A stretch of DNA of 64,000 nt from contig JBBSKF010000001.1 in the NCBI GenBank assembly GCA_038256525.1, forward strand, positions 10,242-74,241. Reading direction: 5' to 3'. Under the pieces are notes generated by a model. It worked only from the letters and a program-made list of their open reading frames with translations. It did no database searches and had not been told where the DNA came from. The stretch's first letter is position 1. Each line of letters starts with the position of its first letter. Below, piece by piece: positions 8,264 through 16,670 of the stretch. The stretch is from SCTD01 sp038256525 (lineage in GTDB: Bacteria; Actinomycetota; Actinomycetes; Mycobacteriales; SCTD01). The translations under genes and the position numbers were made by a program.

Positions 8264-9796
8264 CTACCCAGCGTGAGCGAGATCCTCGAGCAGCTGCACG
8301 AAGGTGCGCACTGCGGCTCCGGTCCCGCCGTGCGGGGTGTATCCGTACGCCGCACCGGAGTTGTAGGCCGGACCGGCGATGTCCAGGTGGGCCCAGCGCA
8401 CACCCTCGGTGACGAACTCCTTCAGGAACAGCCCGGCGCTGAGCATCCCGCCCTCGCGCGGGCCGGTGTTGATGAGGTCGGCGACCTCGGACTCGAGTCC
8501 CTTGCGCAGGTCGGCCGGCAGGGGCATCGGCCAGGACGGCTCGCCGGCCCGGTCGGCCGCATCGACCACTGACGCGCGCAGCGCGTCGTCGTTGCCCATC
8601 ACGGCGGTCGTCCGCGCGCCGAGGGCCACCAGCTGGGCGCCGGTCAGGGTCGCGACGTCGATCAGGATGTCGGGGGAGTCCTCGCACGCGCGGGCGATCG
8701 CGTCGGCCAGGATCAGCCGTCCCTCGGCGTCGGTGTTGTTGACCTCCACCGTCTTGCCGTTGCGGAACGTGAGGACGTCGGACGGCCGGATCGCCGCACC
8801 GCTCGGCATGTTCTCGGCCATCGGGATCCACGCCTCGACGTCGACGGCGAGACCGAGCTCGGCGACGGCGACGACGGTGGCGAGCACGGCGGCGGCGCCG
8901 CTCATGTCGCTCTTCATCTCCTCCATCGCCGCGGCGGGCTTGAGCGACAGGCCGCCGGAGTCGAAGGTGACGCCCTTGCCGACCAGGGCGACCTTGGAGC
9001 TGGTGCCCTTGCCCCCGCGGTAGGACAGGTACACCAGGCGAGGGCCGTTCGCCGAACCCTGTCCGACGCCGATCAGTCCGCCGAAGCGGCCCTTCACCAG
9101 AGCCTGTCCTTCGAGAACCTCGACGTCCACACCGGCCTTGCCGGCGACGGAGCTCGCCAGATCGGCCAGCTCGGCGGGGTGCAGGTCACTCGGCGGGGTG
9201 TTCACCAGGTCGCGCACCAGCAGGACGGCGCGGGTCACGACCTCGGCCCGCCTGACAGCGGCCCGGAGCACCTTGCTCTTGGCGTCGGGGACCAGCAGGA
9301 CGAGCTCGCGCACCGGTTCGCGGCGATCTGCATCCGAGCTCGCGTCTCCCGCCGCGGTGCGGTAGCGACCGAACGCGTAAGCCCCGAGCAGCGCGCCCTC
9401 CCCGGCCGCGCGTACCCCCGAGGCCGGCTCGCTGCCGCACACCGCCAGGGTCAGGGCGACCCTGCCCGAGCCGGCGAGGTCACGCACCGCCGCCCCCGCC
9501 GCCCGGCGCAGCAGCTCGCCGTCGTACGTCCCGTCGCTGGCCACCGGGCCGAGCCCGATCGCGACAACCACCGGTGCCGTCGTGGCGCCCAGGGTGGCGA
9601 GCCGGGTGACCTGCTCGGCCTTGCCGGTGGCGCCGAGTCCGGTCAGGGCGGGCAGCAGGGCCTTGCCGAGGGCCTGCGCGATGCTGTCGGCGCCGGCGGC
9701 CAGCACCAGGCCTTTCGGTCCCCGGGCCACGCCGATCACGACGGCGTCGACCTTCGCGGCGGCAGCGGACGCGCTGGACAGCGAGAGAGAGGTCAC
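8264..9796 (-). CDS. pepA: Leucyl aminopeptidase, M17 family
   Basis: The product has 510 aa from the GTG at 9796. The M17 metal-binding and catalytic motifs are clear: GKGVTFDSGGLSLKP (first Lys and Asp ligands), MKSDMSGAA, and the signature NTDAEGRL. It is a cytosolic, two-metal exopeptidase removing N-terminal residues from peptides. An ATG at 9844 in frame would add 16 residues, but TAGCGT sits 7 nt upstream of the GTG, consistent with a leaderless transcript starting at 9796. It diverges from the ergothioneine operon. Confidence 0.93.
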   Translation of the reverse strand: MTSLSLSSASAAAAKVDAVVIGVARGPKGLVLAAGADSIAQALGKALLPALTGLGATGKAEQVTRLATLGATTAPVVVAIGLGPVASDGTYDGELLRRAAGAAVRDLAGSGRVALTLAVCGSEPASGVRAAGEGALLGAYAFGRYRTAAGDASSDADRREPVRELVLLVPDAKSKVLRAAVRRAEVVTRAVLLVRDLVNTPPSDLHPAELADLASSVAGKAGVDVEVLEGQALVKGRFGGLIGVGQGSANGPRLVYLSYRGGKGTSSKVALVGKGVTFDSGGLSLKPAAAMEEMKSDMSGAAAVLATVVAVAELGLAVDVEAWIPMAENMPSGAAIRPSDVLTFRNGKTVEVNNTDAEGRLILADAIARACEDSPDILIDVATLTGAQLVALGARTTAVMGNDDALRASVVDAADRAGEPSWPMPLPADLRKGLESEVADLINTGPREGGMLSAGLFLKEFVTEGVRWAHLDIAGPAYNSGAAYGYTPHGGTGAAVRTFVQLLEDLAHAG

Positions 9797-9803
9797 GAGA
9801 CCG

Positions 9804-9809
9804 ACGCTA
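9804..9809 (-). promoter_or_regulatory. -10 element for leaderless pepA transcript
   Basis: On the minus strand TAGCGT ends 7 nt before the GTG of pepA, the spacing expected if transcription starts at the start codon itself. No convincing -35 is visible. Confidence 0.45.
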
Positions 9810-9927
9810 CCGGGGGCCGTCGTGACAACTCGGTGACATCGCATCGCACGAGTGGTGGGCCCTACCGGGCTGGGGCAGGGTCGACGGAGCGATGTTGGAC
9901 CGCCAGGAGAGGGGAAGGAGCCGCGCT

Positions 9928-10011
9928 ATGAACCTGCCCGCTCCACGCTCAGCGCGTCGGCGACGCCGCGGCCGACCCACTCACCAGAACTCGCGCCTGC
10001 GACGGTCGTGA
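9928..10011 (+). CDS. Candidate 27-residue leader ORF coupled to egtA
   Basis: An ATG at 9928 is preceded, 7 nt away, by GGAAGGAG (9913-9920), among the strongest ribosome-binding sites seen in this window. The frame encodes 27 residues starting MNLPAPRSARRRRRGRPTH, a run of arginines, and ends with TGA at 10009-10011, overlapping the GTG of egtA at 10008 as GTGA. The egtA reading frame does not use this ribosome-binding site. Either a short leader peptide delivers ribosomes to egtA by translational coupling, or a frame error separates egtA from its real start. I favour the leader. Confidence 0.45.
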   Translation: MNLPAPRSARRRRRGRPTHQNSRLRRS

Positions 10012-11252
10012 CCATCCGCACGCGCGAGGACGTCGCCGCGCACGTCGACGCCGCCATCCACTTCGGCGTCCCCGGCGTCGTCGGTGCCGAGCTCGAGTGG
10101 CTCGTCGTCGATCGGCCCTGCGCGCGGACACGGCCCGGCCTCGAACGCGTGTCGGCGGCTGTCCAGGGAGCCGGTGCGCTGCCCGGGGGCAGCGTGCTGT
10201 CGACCGAGCCAGGCGGGCAGCTGGAGTTCTCATCGGCGCCGCAGCAGGGACCGGGGGCCGCTGTGCGCGCGCTCGCCGCCGATGTCGACGCCGTCCGGGC
10301 CCCGCTGTCCGCCGCCGGAATCGGGATGAGCGGGATGGGCGCCGATCCCTACCGTCCGCCGGTCCGGCTGGTCGAGAGCTCTCGCTACGACGTGATGGAG
10401 GCCTTCTACGCCCGGATGGGGGAACCGTGCACGAGCGCCGGCCGGGCGATGATGTGTTCGTCGGCGGCGGTGCAGATCTCGCTCGATGCCGGTACGGCCG
10501 GCACGGGCGTCCAGTCGGCTGGGCAGCGGTGGCAGCGCGCCCATGCGGTCGGCCCGGCGCTGGTCGCCGCGTTCGCCTGCTCGCCGGTTCTCGAGGGGGT
10601 CCGCACCGGCTGGCAGTCGACCAGGCAGCGCTTGTGGGCTGACATCGACCCTTCCCGCACACGGCCGCCGGACCCCGATCTCGGCCCGGTCGAGGCACTC
10701 ACCGAGCTCGCCATGTCGGCCCAGGTCATGGCCGTCTGCGACGGGGCGCGGGACTGCCGGCCAGGTCCGCGCGGCGCCAGCTTCGCCGAGTGGATGGCCT
10801 CGGGCGGCCGGAGCACGGCCGAGCTGGACTACCACCTGACCACGCTGTTCCCGCCGGTGCGGCTGCGCGGCTGGCTCGAGCTGCGCTATCTCGACATGCT
10901 GCCCGATCCGCTCTGGCAGGTGGCGGTCGCGGTGGCGGCCGCGGTGCTGGACGACGACCGCGCCGCCGACGCCGCCCGAGCCGCGTGCGCCCCGGTAGAG
11001 GGGCGCTGGCGGGACGCCGCGCGGCTGGCCACCCGCGATGCCGACCTCGCCGCAGCAGCCCGCGGTTGCCTGCTCGCAGCTGCCGAGGCGCTGCCCCGCA
11101 TGGGCGCAGCCGACCTCGTACCCGCCGTGCTCGGATATCTCGAGCGCTACACCGCTCGCGACCGGTGCCCGGCCGATGACGTGCTCGAGGCGCACCGCGC
11201 CGGCGTGCCCGCCGCGGCCCTGCTCGCCGGGGCCATCCAGGTGTCGGCATGA
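10008..11252 (+). CDS. egtA: Glutamate-cysteine ligase of ergothioneine synthesis, EgtA
   Basis: The product has 414 aa from the GTG at 10008 (VTIRTREDVAAHVDAAIHFG). It makes gamma-glutamylcysteine, the sulfur donor for EgtB. Glutamate-cysteine ligase features are present: EWLVVD near the N terminus, TEPGGQLEFSSAP for substrate and metal binding, then RYDVMEAFYARMGE and a C-terminal LELRYLDMLPDPLW. The frame is open further upstream (to 9852), but that extension is low-complexity and the start codon lies in a GTGA overlap with a short leader ORF. Its stop overlaps egtB (ATGA), so egtAB are translationally coupled. Confidence 0.9.
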   Translation: MTIRTREDVAAHVDAAIHFGVPGVVGAELEWLVVDRPCARTRPGLERVSAAVQGAGALPGGSVLSTEPGGQLEFSSAPQQGPGAAVRALAADVDAVRAPLSAAGIGMSGMGADPYRPPVRLVESSRYDVMEAFYARMGEPCTSAGRAMMCSSAAVQISLDAGTAGTGVQSAGQRWQRAHAVGPALVAAFACSPVLEGVRTGWQSTRQRLWADIDPSRTRPPDPDLGPVEALTELAMSAQVMAVCDGARDCRPGPRGASFAEWMASGGRSTAELDYHLTTLFPPVRLRGWLELRYLDMLPDPLWQVAVAVAAAVLDDDRAADAARAACAPVEGRWRDAARLATRDADLAAAARGCLLAAAEALPRMGAADLVPAVLGYLERYTARDRCPADDVLEAHRAGVPAAALLAGAIQVSA

Positions 11253-12577
11253 GCGTCACCCAGCCCGCCCCGCCGGCCGTCGACCGCATCCGCGCGGACC
11301 GCATCGTTGCGGAGCTGAAGGCGAGCCGGGACCGCTCGCTCGCCCTGCTCGCTCCGCTGGACGAGGCCGAGCTGACCCGGCAGGTCTCGCCGCTGATGTC
11401 GCCGCTCGTCTGGGACCTTGCCCACATCGGCAACTACGAGGAGTTGTGGGTGCTCCGGGCGGTCGGGGGGATCGAGCCGCTCCGGCCCGAGATCGACTGT
11501 CTTTACGATGCTTTCGAGCAGCCGCGGGCCATCCGCCCGACGCTGCCGATCCTCGGGCCGGCCGCCACCCGGGCCTACCTGTCCGGCGTGCGGTCCTGTG
11601 CCCTCGACATTCTCGAGCGCACTGCCCTGGACGGCTCACCGCTGGTGCGCGACGGCTTCGTGTTCGGCATGGTCGTACAGCACGAGCACATGCACGACGA
11701 GACCATCCTCGCGACGCTGCAGCTGCGCGGCGGCCCGCGCACCCTTGCTCCCGACCAGCCGCTCCCGAGCGGCCGTGCGGTGCCTGTTCACGACGACGTG
11801 CTGGTCGCGGGCGGGTTCTCGGTCCAGGGCACGAGCACCGATCCGTGGGCGCTGGACAACGAACGGCCCGCGCACCGCGTCGATCTCCCGTCGTTCCGGC
11901 TCGACCGGGTGCCGGTCACCAACGCAATGTTCGCGCGCTTCGTCGATGCGGGCTGCTACGCCGATCCGCGCCTGTGGAGCGAACCGGGCTGGGCCCACCT
12001 GCGGGAGTCGGGCCGCACCGCCCCGATGACGTGGCAGCGCGACGGGGCCGGCGGTTGGACGTGCACCCGGTTCGGCGAGACCGAGGCGGTCGAGCCTGAC
12101 GCCCCGGTCGAGCACGTCTGCTGGTACGAAGCGGACGCCTACGCCCGCTGGGCCGGCCGCCGGCTGCCCACCGAGTCGGAGTGGGAGAAAGCCTGTGGCT
12201 GGGATCCTTTCGCGCAGCGGCTGCGGCGTTATCCTTGGGGCGAGGAGGACCCCACACCGGAGGTGGCCAACCTCGGCCAGCGGGCGACCCGCCCGGCTCC
12301 GGTCGGCGCCTACCCCGAGGGCGCATCGGCGTACGGCGTGGAACAGCTGGTCGGCGATGTGTGGGAGTGGACGAGCTCGGGCTTCGACGCCTGGCCCGGC
12401 ACCCGCCCGTTTCCGTACCGGGAGTATTCCGAGGTGTTCTACGGCGGCGACTACCGCGTGCTGCGCGGCGGGTCATGGGCGACGCACCCGACCGCGGTGC
12501 GCACCACCTTCCGTAACTGGGATCTGCCCGTGCGACGGCAGATCTTCAGCGGGTTCCGCACTGCTGTCGATGTGTAG
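11249..12577 (+). CDS. egtB: Ergothioneine sulfoxide synthase EgtB
   Basis: The product has 442 aa. The N-terminal DinB-like domain has the three iron-binding histidines of the family: H59 in WDLAHIGNYEE, and H145 and H149 in QHEHMHDET. The C-terminal half is a formylglycine-generating-enzyme fold (RLPTESEWEKACGW, YPWG, GDVWEWTSS, RVLRGGSW, FRNWDLP). It joins gamma-glutamylcysteine to hercynine with oxygen, forming the C-S bond. It overlaps egtA by 4 nt and is followed 8 nt later by egtC. Confidence 0.95.
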   Translation: MSVTQPAPPAVDRIRADRIVAELKASRDRSLALLAPLDEAELTRQVSPLMSPLVWDLAHIGNYEELWVLRAVGGIEPLRPEIDCLYDAFEQPRAIRPTLPILGPAATRAYLSGVRSCALDILERTALDGSPLVRDGFVFGMVVQHEHMHDETILATLQLRGGPRTLAPDQPLPSGRAVPVHDDVLVAGGFSVQGTSTDPWALDNERPAHRVDLPSFRLDRVPVTNAMFARFVDAGCYADPRLWSEPGWAHLRESGRTAPMTWQRDGAGGWTCTRFGETEAVEPDAPVEHVCWYEADAYARWAGRRLPTESEWEKACGWDPFAQRLRRYPWGEEDPTPEVANLGQRATRPAPVGAYPEGASAYGVEQLVGDVWEWTSSGFDAWPGTRPFPYREYSEVFYGGDYRVLRGGSWATHPTAVRTTFRNWDLPVRRQIFSGFRTAVDV

Positions 12578-12585
12578 GGCCGTCG

Positions 12586-13332
12586 ATGTGTAGGCATGCG
12601 GCCTGGTTGGGTCGGCCCCGCACGCTGCGGGATCTTCTCGTCGACCCGCCGTACGGGCTTGTGCAGCAGTCCTTCTCGCCACGCCGACAGCGCTACGGCA
12701 CCGTCAACGCCGACGGCTTCGGGGTGGGGTGGTTCTCGGCTGAGCGGACCGCGCCGGCTCGCTACCGACGGGCGGTGCCGATCTGGTCGGACCCGTCGTT
12801 CGCGTCGCTCGCCGGGGTGGTGCGCTCGGGGTGCGTGCTCGGCGCGGTGCGCTCGGCGACGGTCGGCGGTCCGGGCGGGGAGGAGGCGTGCGCGCCGTTC
12901 CTGCTGCCCGGGGGGGTGCTGCTCTCGCACAACGGTGCGGTGCCGGTCGCCGCGATCGCGCCGCTCGTGTCACCGGCCGCGCTGGGGGCTGTCGGCTCGA
13001 CCGTCGACAGCGCCTTTGTCGCGGCATCGGTCGCGGACCGCCTCGCCGGACCGTCCGGCGGGGGGCTCGCCGCGGCGCTTGCCGCCACTGTGAGGGCGGT
13101 CGCGGCCGTCGCCCCGGCGGCGCGGCTGAACCTGCTCGCCACGGACGGGGCCGTGGTCGCGGCGACGACCTGGGGCGACACCCTGTGCTTCCGGATCGCC
13201 GACGGGGGAGTGGCGGTTGGCTCGGAGCCCTCGGATGACGAGGCCGGCTGGACCGATGTCCCCGACCGCAGCCTGCTCGAGCTCTCCGGTGACGGATGCA
13301 CCGTCACCGCTCTTTCGGAAGGTGTCCGATGA
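12586..13332 (+). CDS. egtC: Gamma-glutamyl hercynylcysteine sulfoxide hydrolase EgtC
   Basis: The product has 248 aa. It starts MCRHAAW, placing the class II (Ntn) amidotransferase nucleophile Cys2 directly after the initiator methionine, as in glutamine-amidotransferase-like EgtC. Other family features are NADGFGVGWF and LLSHNGAV. It removes the glutamate left by EgtB. It lies 8 nt after egtB, and its stop overlaps the egtD start (ATGA at 13329). Confidence 0.92.
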   Translation: MCRHAAWLGRPRTLRDLLVDPPYGLVQQSFSPRRQRYGTVNADGFGVGWFSAERTAPARYRRAVPIWSDPSFASLAGVVRSGCVLGAVRSATVGGPGGEEACAPFLLPGGVLLSHNGAVPVAAIAPLVSPAALGAVGSTVDSAFVAASVADRLAGPSGGGLAAALAATVRAVAAVAPAARLNLLATDGAVVAATTWGDTLCFRIADGGVAVGSEPSDDEAGWTDVPDRSLLELSGDGCTVTALSEGVR

Positions 13333-14294
13333 CTCGGCTCGACCGCCACCTCGGCCCCGACGCGATGCGCGAGGCTCTCGAGGCCGACGTGCGGGCCGGA
13401 CTGACCGCGACGCCGAAGACGCTTCCCCCCAAGTGGTTCTACGACGCCAGGGGATCAGCCCTGTTCGACGAGATCACCCGGCTGCCGGACTACTACCCCA
13501 CCCGCAGCGAGCGGGCGGTCCTCCGCGAGCGGTCGGCCGAGATCGCCGAGCTGACCGGCGCGGACACCCTTGTCGAGCTCGGAAGCGGCACGTCGGAGAA
13601 GACCCGGCTGCTTCTCGACGCCCTCTCGGCCGCCGGAACGCTGCGGCGCTTCATCCCGTTCGACGTCGACGAGTCGGTCCTCACGATGGCCGGGAAGTCG
13701 ATCGATCAGGAGTATCCCGGCATCGAGGTGCACGCTGTCGTCGGCGACTTCGAGCACCACCTGTCGCTGATCCCCGCCGGGGGCCGGCGCCTGTTCGCCT
13801 TTCTGGGCGGGACCATCGGCAACCTGCTGCCGGCCGAGCGCGCGTCGCTGCTGTCGAACCTCGCCTCCACGATGGCCTCCGGTGACGCCCTGCTGCTCGG
13901 CACCGACCTCGTGAAGGACCCGGCCAGGCTGATCGCGGCTTACGACGACTCGAGTGGTGTCACCGCCGACTTCAACCGCAACGTGCTGCGTGTCGTCAAC
14001 CGCGAGCTGGACGGGGACGCCGACGTGGATGCCTTCGCTCACGTAGCGGTCTGGGACGCCGAGCAGGAGTGGATCGAGATGCGCTTGCGGTCGCTGCGGA
14101 CGCAGACCGTCCGGCTCGAGGCGCTCGACCTCGACGTCGAGTTCGCCGAGGGTGAGCTGCTGCGTACCGAGATCAGCGCGAAGTTCCGCTCGGAGCGGGT
14201 GCTGGAGGAGCTCAGCGAGGCCGGTCTGCTGCTGTTGCGGTGGTGGACCGACGAGGGGGGCGAGTTCGGCGTCAGCCTGTCGGTGAAGAGCTGA
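13329..14294 (+). CDS. egtD: L-histidine N-alpha-methyltransferase EgtD
   Basis: The product has 321 aa from the ATG at 13329, which overlaps the egtC stop. It is a SAM-dependent enzyme that trimethylates histidine to hercynine, the first committed step. Visible features are PKTLPPKWFYDARGSALFDEIT, PTRSER, the SAM-binding VELGSGTSEKTR and FLGGTIGNL, and the C-terminal SAKFRSERVLEEL. It closes the coupled egtABCD block. A 203-bp gap containing a palindromic repeat separates it from egtE. Confidence 0.95.
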   Translation: MTRLDRHLGPDAMREALEADVRAGLTATPKTLPPKWFYDARGSALFDEITRLPDYYPTRSERAVLRERSAEIAELTGADTLVELGSGTSEKTRLLLDALSAAGTLRRFIPFDVDESVLTMAGKSIDQEYPGIEVHAVVGDFEHHLSLIPAGGRRLFAFLGGTIGNLLPAERASLLSNLASTMASGDALLLGTDLVKDPARLIAAYDDSSGVTADFNRNVLRVVNRELDGDADVDAFAHVAVWDAEQEWIEMRLRSLRTQTVRLEALDLDVEFAEGELLRTEISAKFRSERVLEELSEAGLLLLRWWTDEGGEFGVSLSVKS

Positions 14295-14400
14295 CGCACG
14301 AGAGGCCGCCAGGCGGAGCCAAGCTGCCCAGCTGGTGCGTGACCCCGTTGGCCCGCCCGCCCGCCCAGCCCCCAGCCCCCAGCCCCCAGTCCCCAGCCCT

Positions 14401-14466
14401 CGCTGATCATGCAGTTGTTGCTCGCCTGCTGAGCGTGAGGGGTGTGCAGTAACTCCATGATCAGCG
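14401..14466. repeat. 66-bp palindromic repeat, copy 1
   Basis: CGCTGATCATG at 14401 pairs exactly with CATGATCAGCG ending at 14466, and further internal bases pair to give a hairpin with arms of about 27 nt and a loop of about 12 nt holding TGAGCGTG. A second element of identical length lies at 37517-37582; 49 of 66 positions match. A C-rich CAGCCCC-type tract (about 14365-14400) lies directly before it. It could act as a terminator for egtD or be a mobile palindromic element. Confidence 0.8.
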
Positions 14467-14497
14467 CGGGGTTTGGGGTGGCGGCAGACTGCGACCC

Positions 14498-15562
14498 ATG
14501 AACCTGCCGTGGATCGACGACCGCGTCCCGACGACGGTCGTGCACCTGGACGTCGCGGGCGCCGGGCGGCCGTCCCGGGCGGTGCTCGCCGCCGAGATCG
14601 CCCATCTGCAGGCCGAGGCGGAGGGCGGCGGCTACGTCGCGCAGTCCCACGCCGAGCCCGCCGTCGATGCCGCCCGGGCGGCGCTCGGCGCGATGGTCGG
14701 CCTGACCGGCGACGACGTCTGCTTCCTCGACGGAGCGGGCACGGCGTTCGCGACCCTCCTGGCTGCCTGGCCGCTGCCACGCGGCGCCCGGATCGGGATG
14801 GTCCCCAGCGAGTACGGCGCCAATGCCCGGGCCCTTCGCCGGCTGGCGCCCGAGCGCGGCTGGCAGCTGGTGGTCCTGCCGGTTGACGAGCTCGGTCGGA
14901 TCGTCGATGTGCCGGCCGATCTCGACCTGCTGACCTTCCCTCAGGTGGCCAGCCAGCGCGGCATCGCACAGCCGGTCGGCGAGGTCTTCGACTCGGGTGC
15001 GCCGCTGCTGCTCGACGTCGCGCAGTCGCTCGGTCAGGTCGAGGTGCCGCCGGGGTGCGCGGCCTATGTCGGCACGTCGCGCAAGTGGCTGTGCGGCCCG
15101 CGCGGTGTCGGCTTCGCGGTCGTCGACCCGGTCGTGCAGGCCGCCCTCGTCGAGCCACCGACACTTGCGCCCACGCATGGCTCGGGGATGCGGCGGTGGG
15201 AGGCGCAGGAGGCCCATGTCGCCGGCCGGGTCGGCCTGTCGGTGGCTGCGCAGGAGTGGACTCCGGAGCTGTTGCCGGAGATCCACCGGCTTGCCGCGCA
15301 GCTGCGCGCGCAGGTGGCGGACACTCCTGGCTGGCAGGTCCGGGAGCCGGTGGACGAGCCGACCGGGATCACCACGCTGTCCGGGGGTGACCCGGTGGCG
15401 ACACGGGCCGCCCTGCTCGCCGACGGCTTCGTCACCTCCGCGATACCGACGAGTCGCGCGGACGACCTCGCCGGGCCGGTGCTGCGCATGTCCACCGCCG
15501 CCTGGGTGCGCGACGACGAGCTGGAGCGGCTCGCCCGGACGCTGGCTCGTCGTACGAAGTAG
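14498..15562 (+). CDS. egtE: PLP-dependent C-S lyase of ergothioneine synthesis, EgtE
   Basis: The product has 354 aa, a class V aminotransferase fold. The PLP lysine is K196 in YVGTSRKWLCGPRGVGF, with the DVAQS motif before it. EgtE converts hercynylcysteine sulfoxide to ergothioneine. The assignment rests on the fold plus position just after egtABCD; on sequence alone it could be another cysteine-desulfurase-like enzyme. Unlike egtABCD it is not coupled to its upstream neighbour: 203 bp with a hairpin repeat intervenes, so it may have its own promoter. gcvT starts 11 nt after its stop. Confidence 0.82.
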   Translation: MNLPWIDDRVPTTVVHLDVAGAGRPSRAVLAAEIAHLQAEAEGGGYVAQSHAEPAVDAARAALGAMVGLTGDDVCFLDGAGTAFATLLAAWPLPRGARIGMVPSEYGANARALRRLAPERGWQLVVLPVDELGRIVDVPADLDLLTFPQVASQRGIAQPVGEVFDSGAPLLLDVAQSLGQVEVPPGCAAYVGTSRKWLCGPRGVGFAVVDPVVQAALVEPPTLAPTHGSGMRRWEAQEAHVAGRVGLSVAAQEWTPELLPEIHRLAAQLRAQVADTPGWQVREPVDEPTGITTLSGGDPVATRAALLADGFVTSAIPTSRADDLAGPVLRMSTAAWVRDDELERLARTLARRTK

Positions 15563-15572
15563 GTTCCGGCAG

Positions 15573-16667
15573 ATGAGCGCTCTGCAACAGGGTCCGCTGC
15601 ATGACCGTCATGGCGCCCTCAGCGCCAAGCTCGCCGACTTCGGCGGCTGGCACATGCCGATCGAGTACGCCGGCGGCGGCGTGCTCAAGGAGCACCACGC
15701 GGTGCGCGAAGCGGTCGGTCTGTTCGATGTCAGCCACCTTGGCAAGGGGTCGGTACGCGGCCCGCGGGCGCTCGAGTTCGTCAATGACCGGCTCACCGGC
15801 GACCTGCGCAAGATCGGCCCGGGACGGGCGCAGTACACCCTGTGCTGCAACGAGAAGGGCGGAGTGGTAGATGATCTGATTGCTTACGTGCGTAGCGAGG
15901 ACGACGTCTTCCTCATCCCCAATGCCGCGAACTCGAGCCAGGTTGTCGCCCGGCTGGCCGCGGAGGTGCCCAGTCATCTGCTCGTCGAGGACCTGCACCG
16001 CAGCCTCGCGGTGCTCGCCGTGCAGGGGCCGCGCAGCGCTGAGCTCCTCGCGGCGCTGGGCCTGCCGGTCGAGCACGGCTACATGTCGTTCGTCTCGGTG
16101 GACTGGCAGGGCCTCCCGCTCGTCGTCTGCCGCAGCGGCTACACCGGTGAGCTGGGCTTCGAGCTGCTGCCGCGATGGGCGGACGCGGGCCGCCTATGGG
16201 ATGCCTTGCTCGAGCAGGGCGCGCCGCTCGGAGTGCTGCCGTGCGGGCTCGGCGCCCGCGACACCCTGCGCACTGAGATGGGCTATCCCCTCCATGGGCA
16301 GGACCTTTCGCCGGAGATCACCCCCGTACAGGCAAGGTCGGGTTGGGCCGTCGGGTGGGACAAGCCGCGCTTCTGGGGGCGAGAGGCGCTGCTGCGTGAG
16401 AAGGAGGCTGGGCCGCGGCGCCTGCTGCGCGGCCTCGAGTCGCTCGACCGCGGCATCCCTCGCGCCCACATGGGCATCTCCCGCGACGGACAGCGGGTGG
16501 GGGAGGTCACGAGCGGGACGTTCTCGCCGACCCGCAAGCTCGGCATCGGCCTCGCCCTGCTCGATGCCGTCATCGGTGAGGGCGACGAGGTCGAGGTCGA
16601 CATCCGCGGTCGCGCCTCGAGGATGCGTGTCGTACGACCGCCCTTCGTGCCGTCGCGGGTGCGCTGA
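15573..16667 (+). CDS. gcvT: Aminomethyltransferase (glycine cleavage T protein) or GcvT paralogue
   Basis: The product has 364 aa from the ATG at 15573. The N-terminal folate-binding core begins PLHDRHGALSAKLADFGGWHMPIEY and VGLFDVSHLGKG, and family motifs RSGYTGELGFE, LGARDTLRTEMGYPLHGQD and VTSGTFSPTRKLGIGLAL are all present. It uses tetrahydrofolate to take the methylene group from aminomethyl-H-protein. No gcvH or gcvP lies nearby. It is 11 nt downstream of egtE and 4 nt upstream of a kinase-like gene, so probably one transcript. Confidence 0.9.
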   Translation: MSALQQGPLHDRHGALSAKLADFGGWHMPIEYAGGGVLKEHHAVREAVGLFDVSHLGKGSVRGPRALEFVNDRLTGDLRKIGPGRAQYTLCCNEKGGVVDDLIAYVRSEDDVFLIPNAANSSQVVARLAAEVPSHLLVEDLHRSLAVLAVQGPRSAELLAALGLPVEHGYMSFVSVDWQGLPLVVCRSGYTGELGFELLPRWADAGRLWDALLEQGAPLGVLPCGLGARDTLRTEMGYPLHGQDLSPEITPVQARSGWAVGWDKPRFWGREALLREKEAGPRRLLRGLESLDRGIPRAHMGISRDGQRVGEVTSGTFSPTRKLGIGLALLDAVIGEGDEVEVDIRGRASRMRVVRPPFVPSRVR

Positions 16668-16670
16668 CCG

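Noticed and set aside
13455..15164. 569-codon open frame on the minus strand across egtD and egtE
   Set aside because: It is antisense to two well-recognised genes, rich in Arg/Pro/Gly as expected of high-GC shadow frames, and matches no family.
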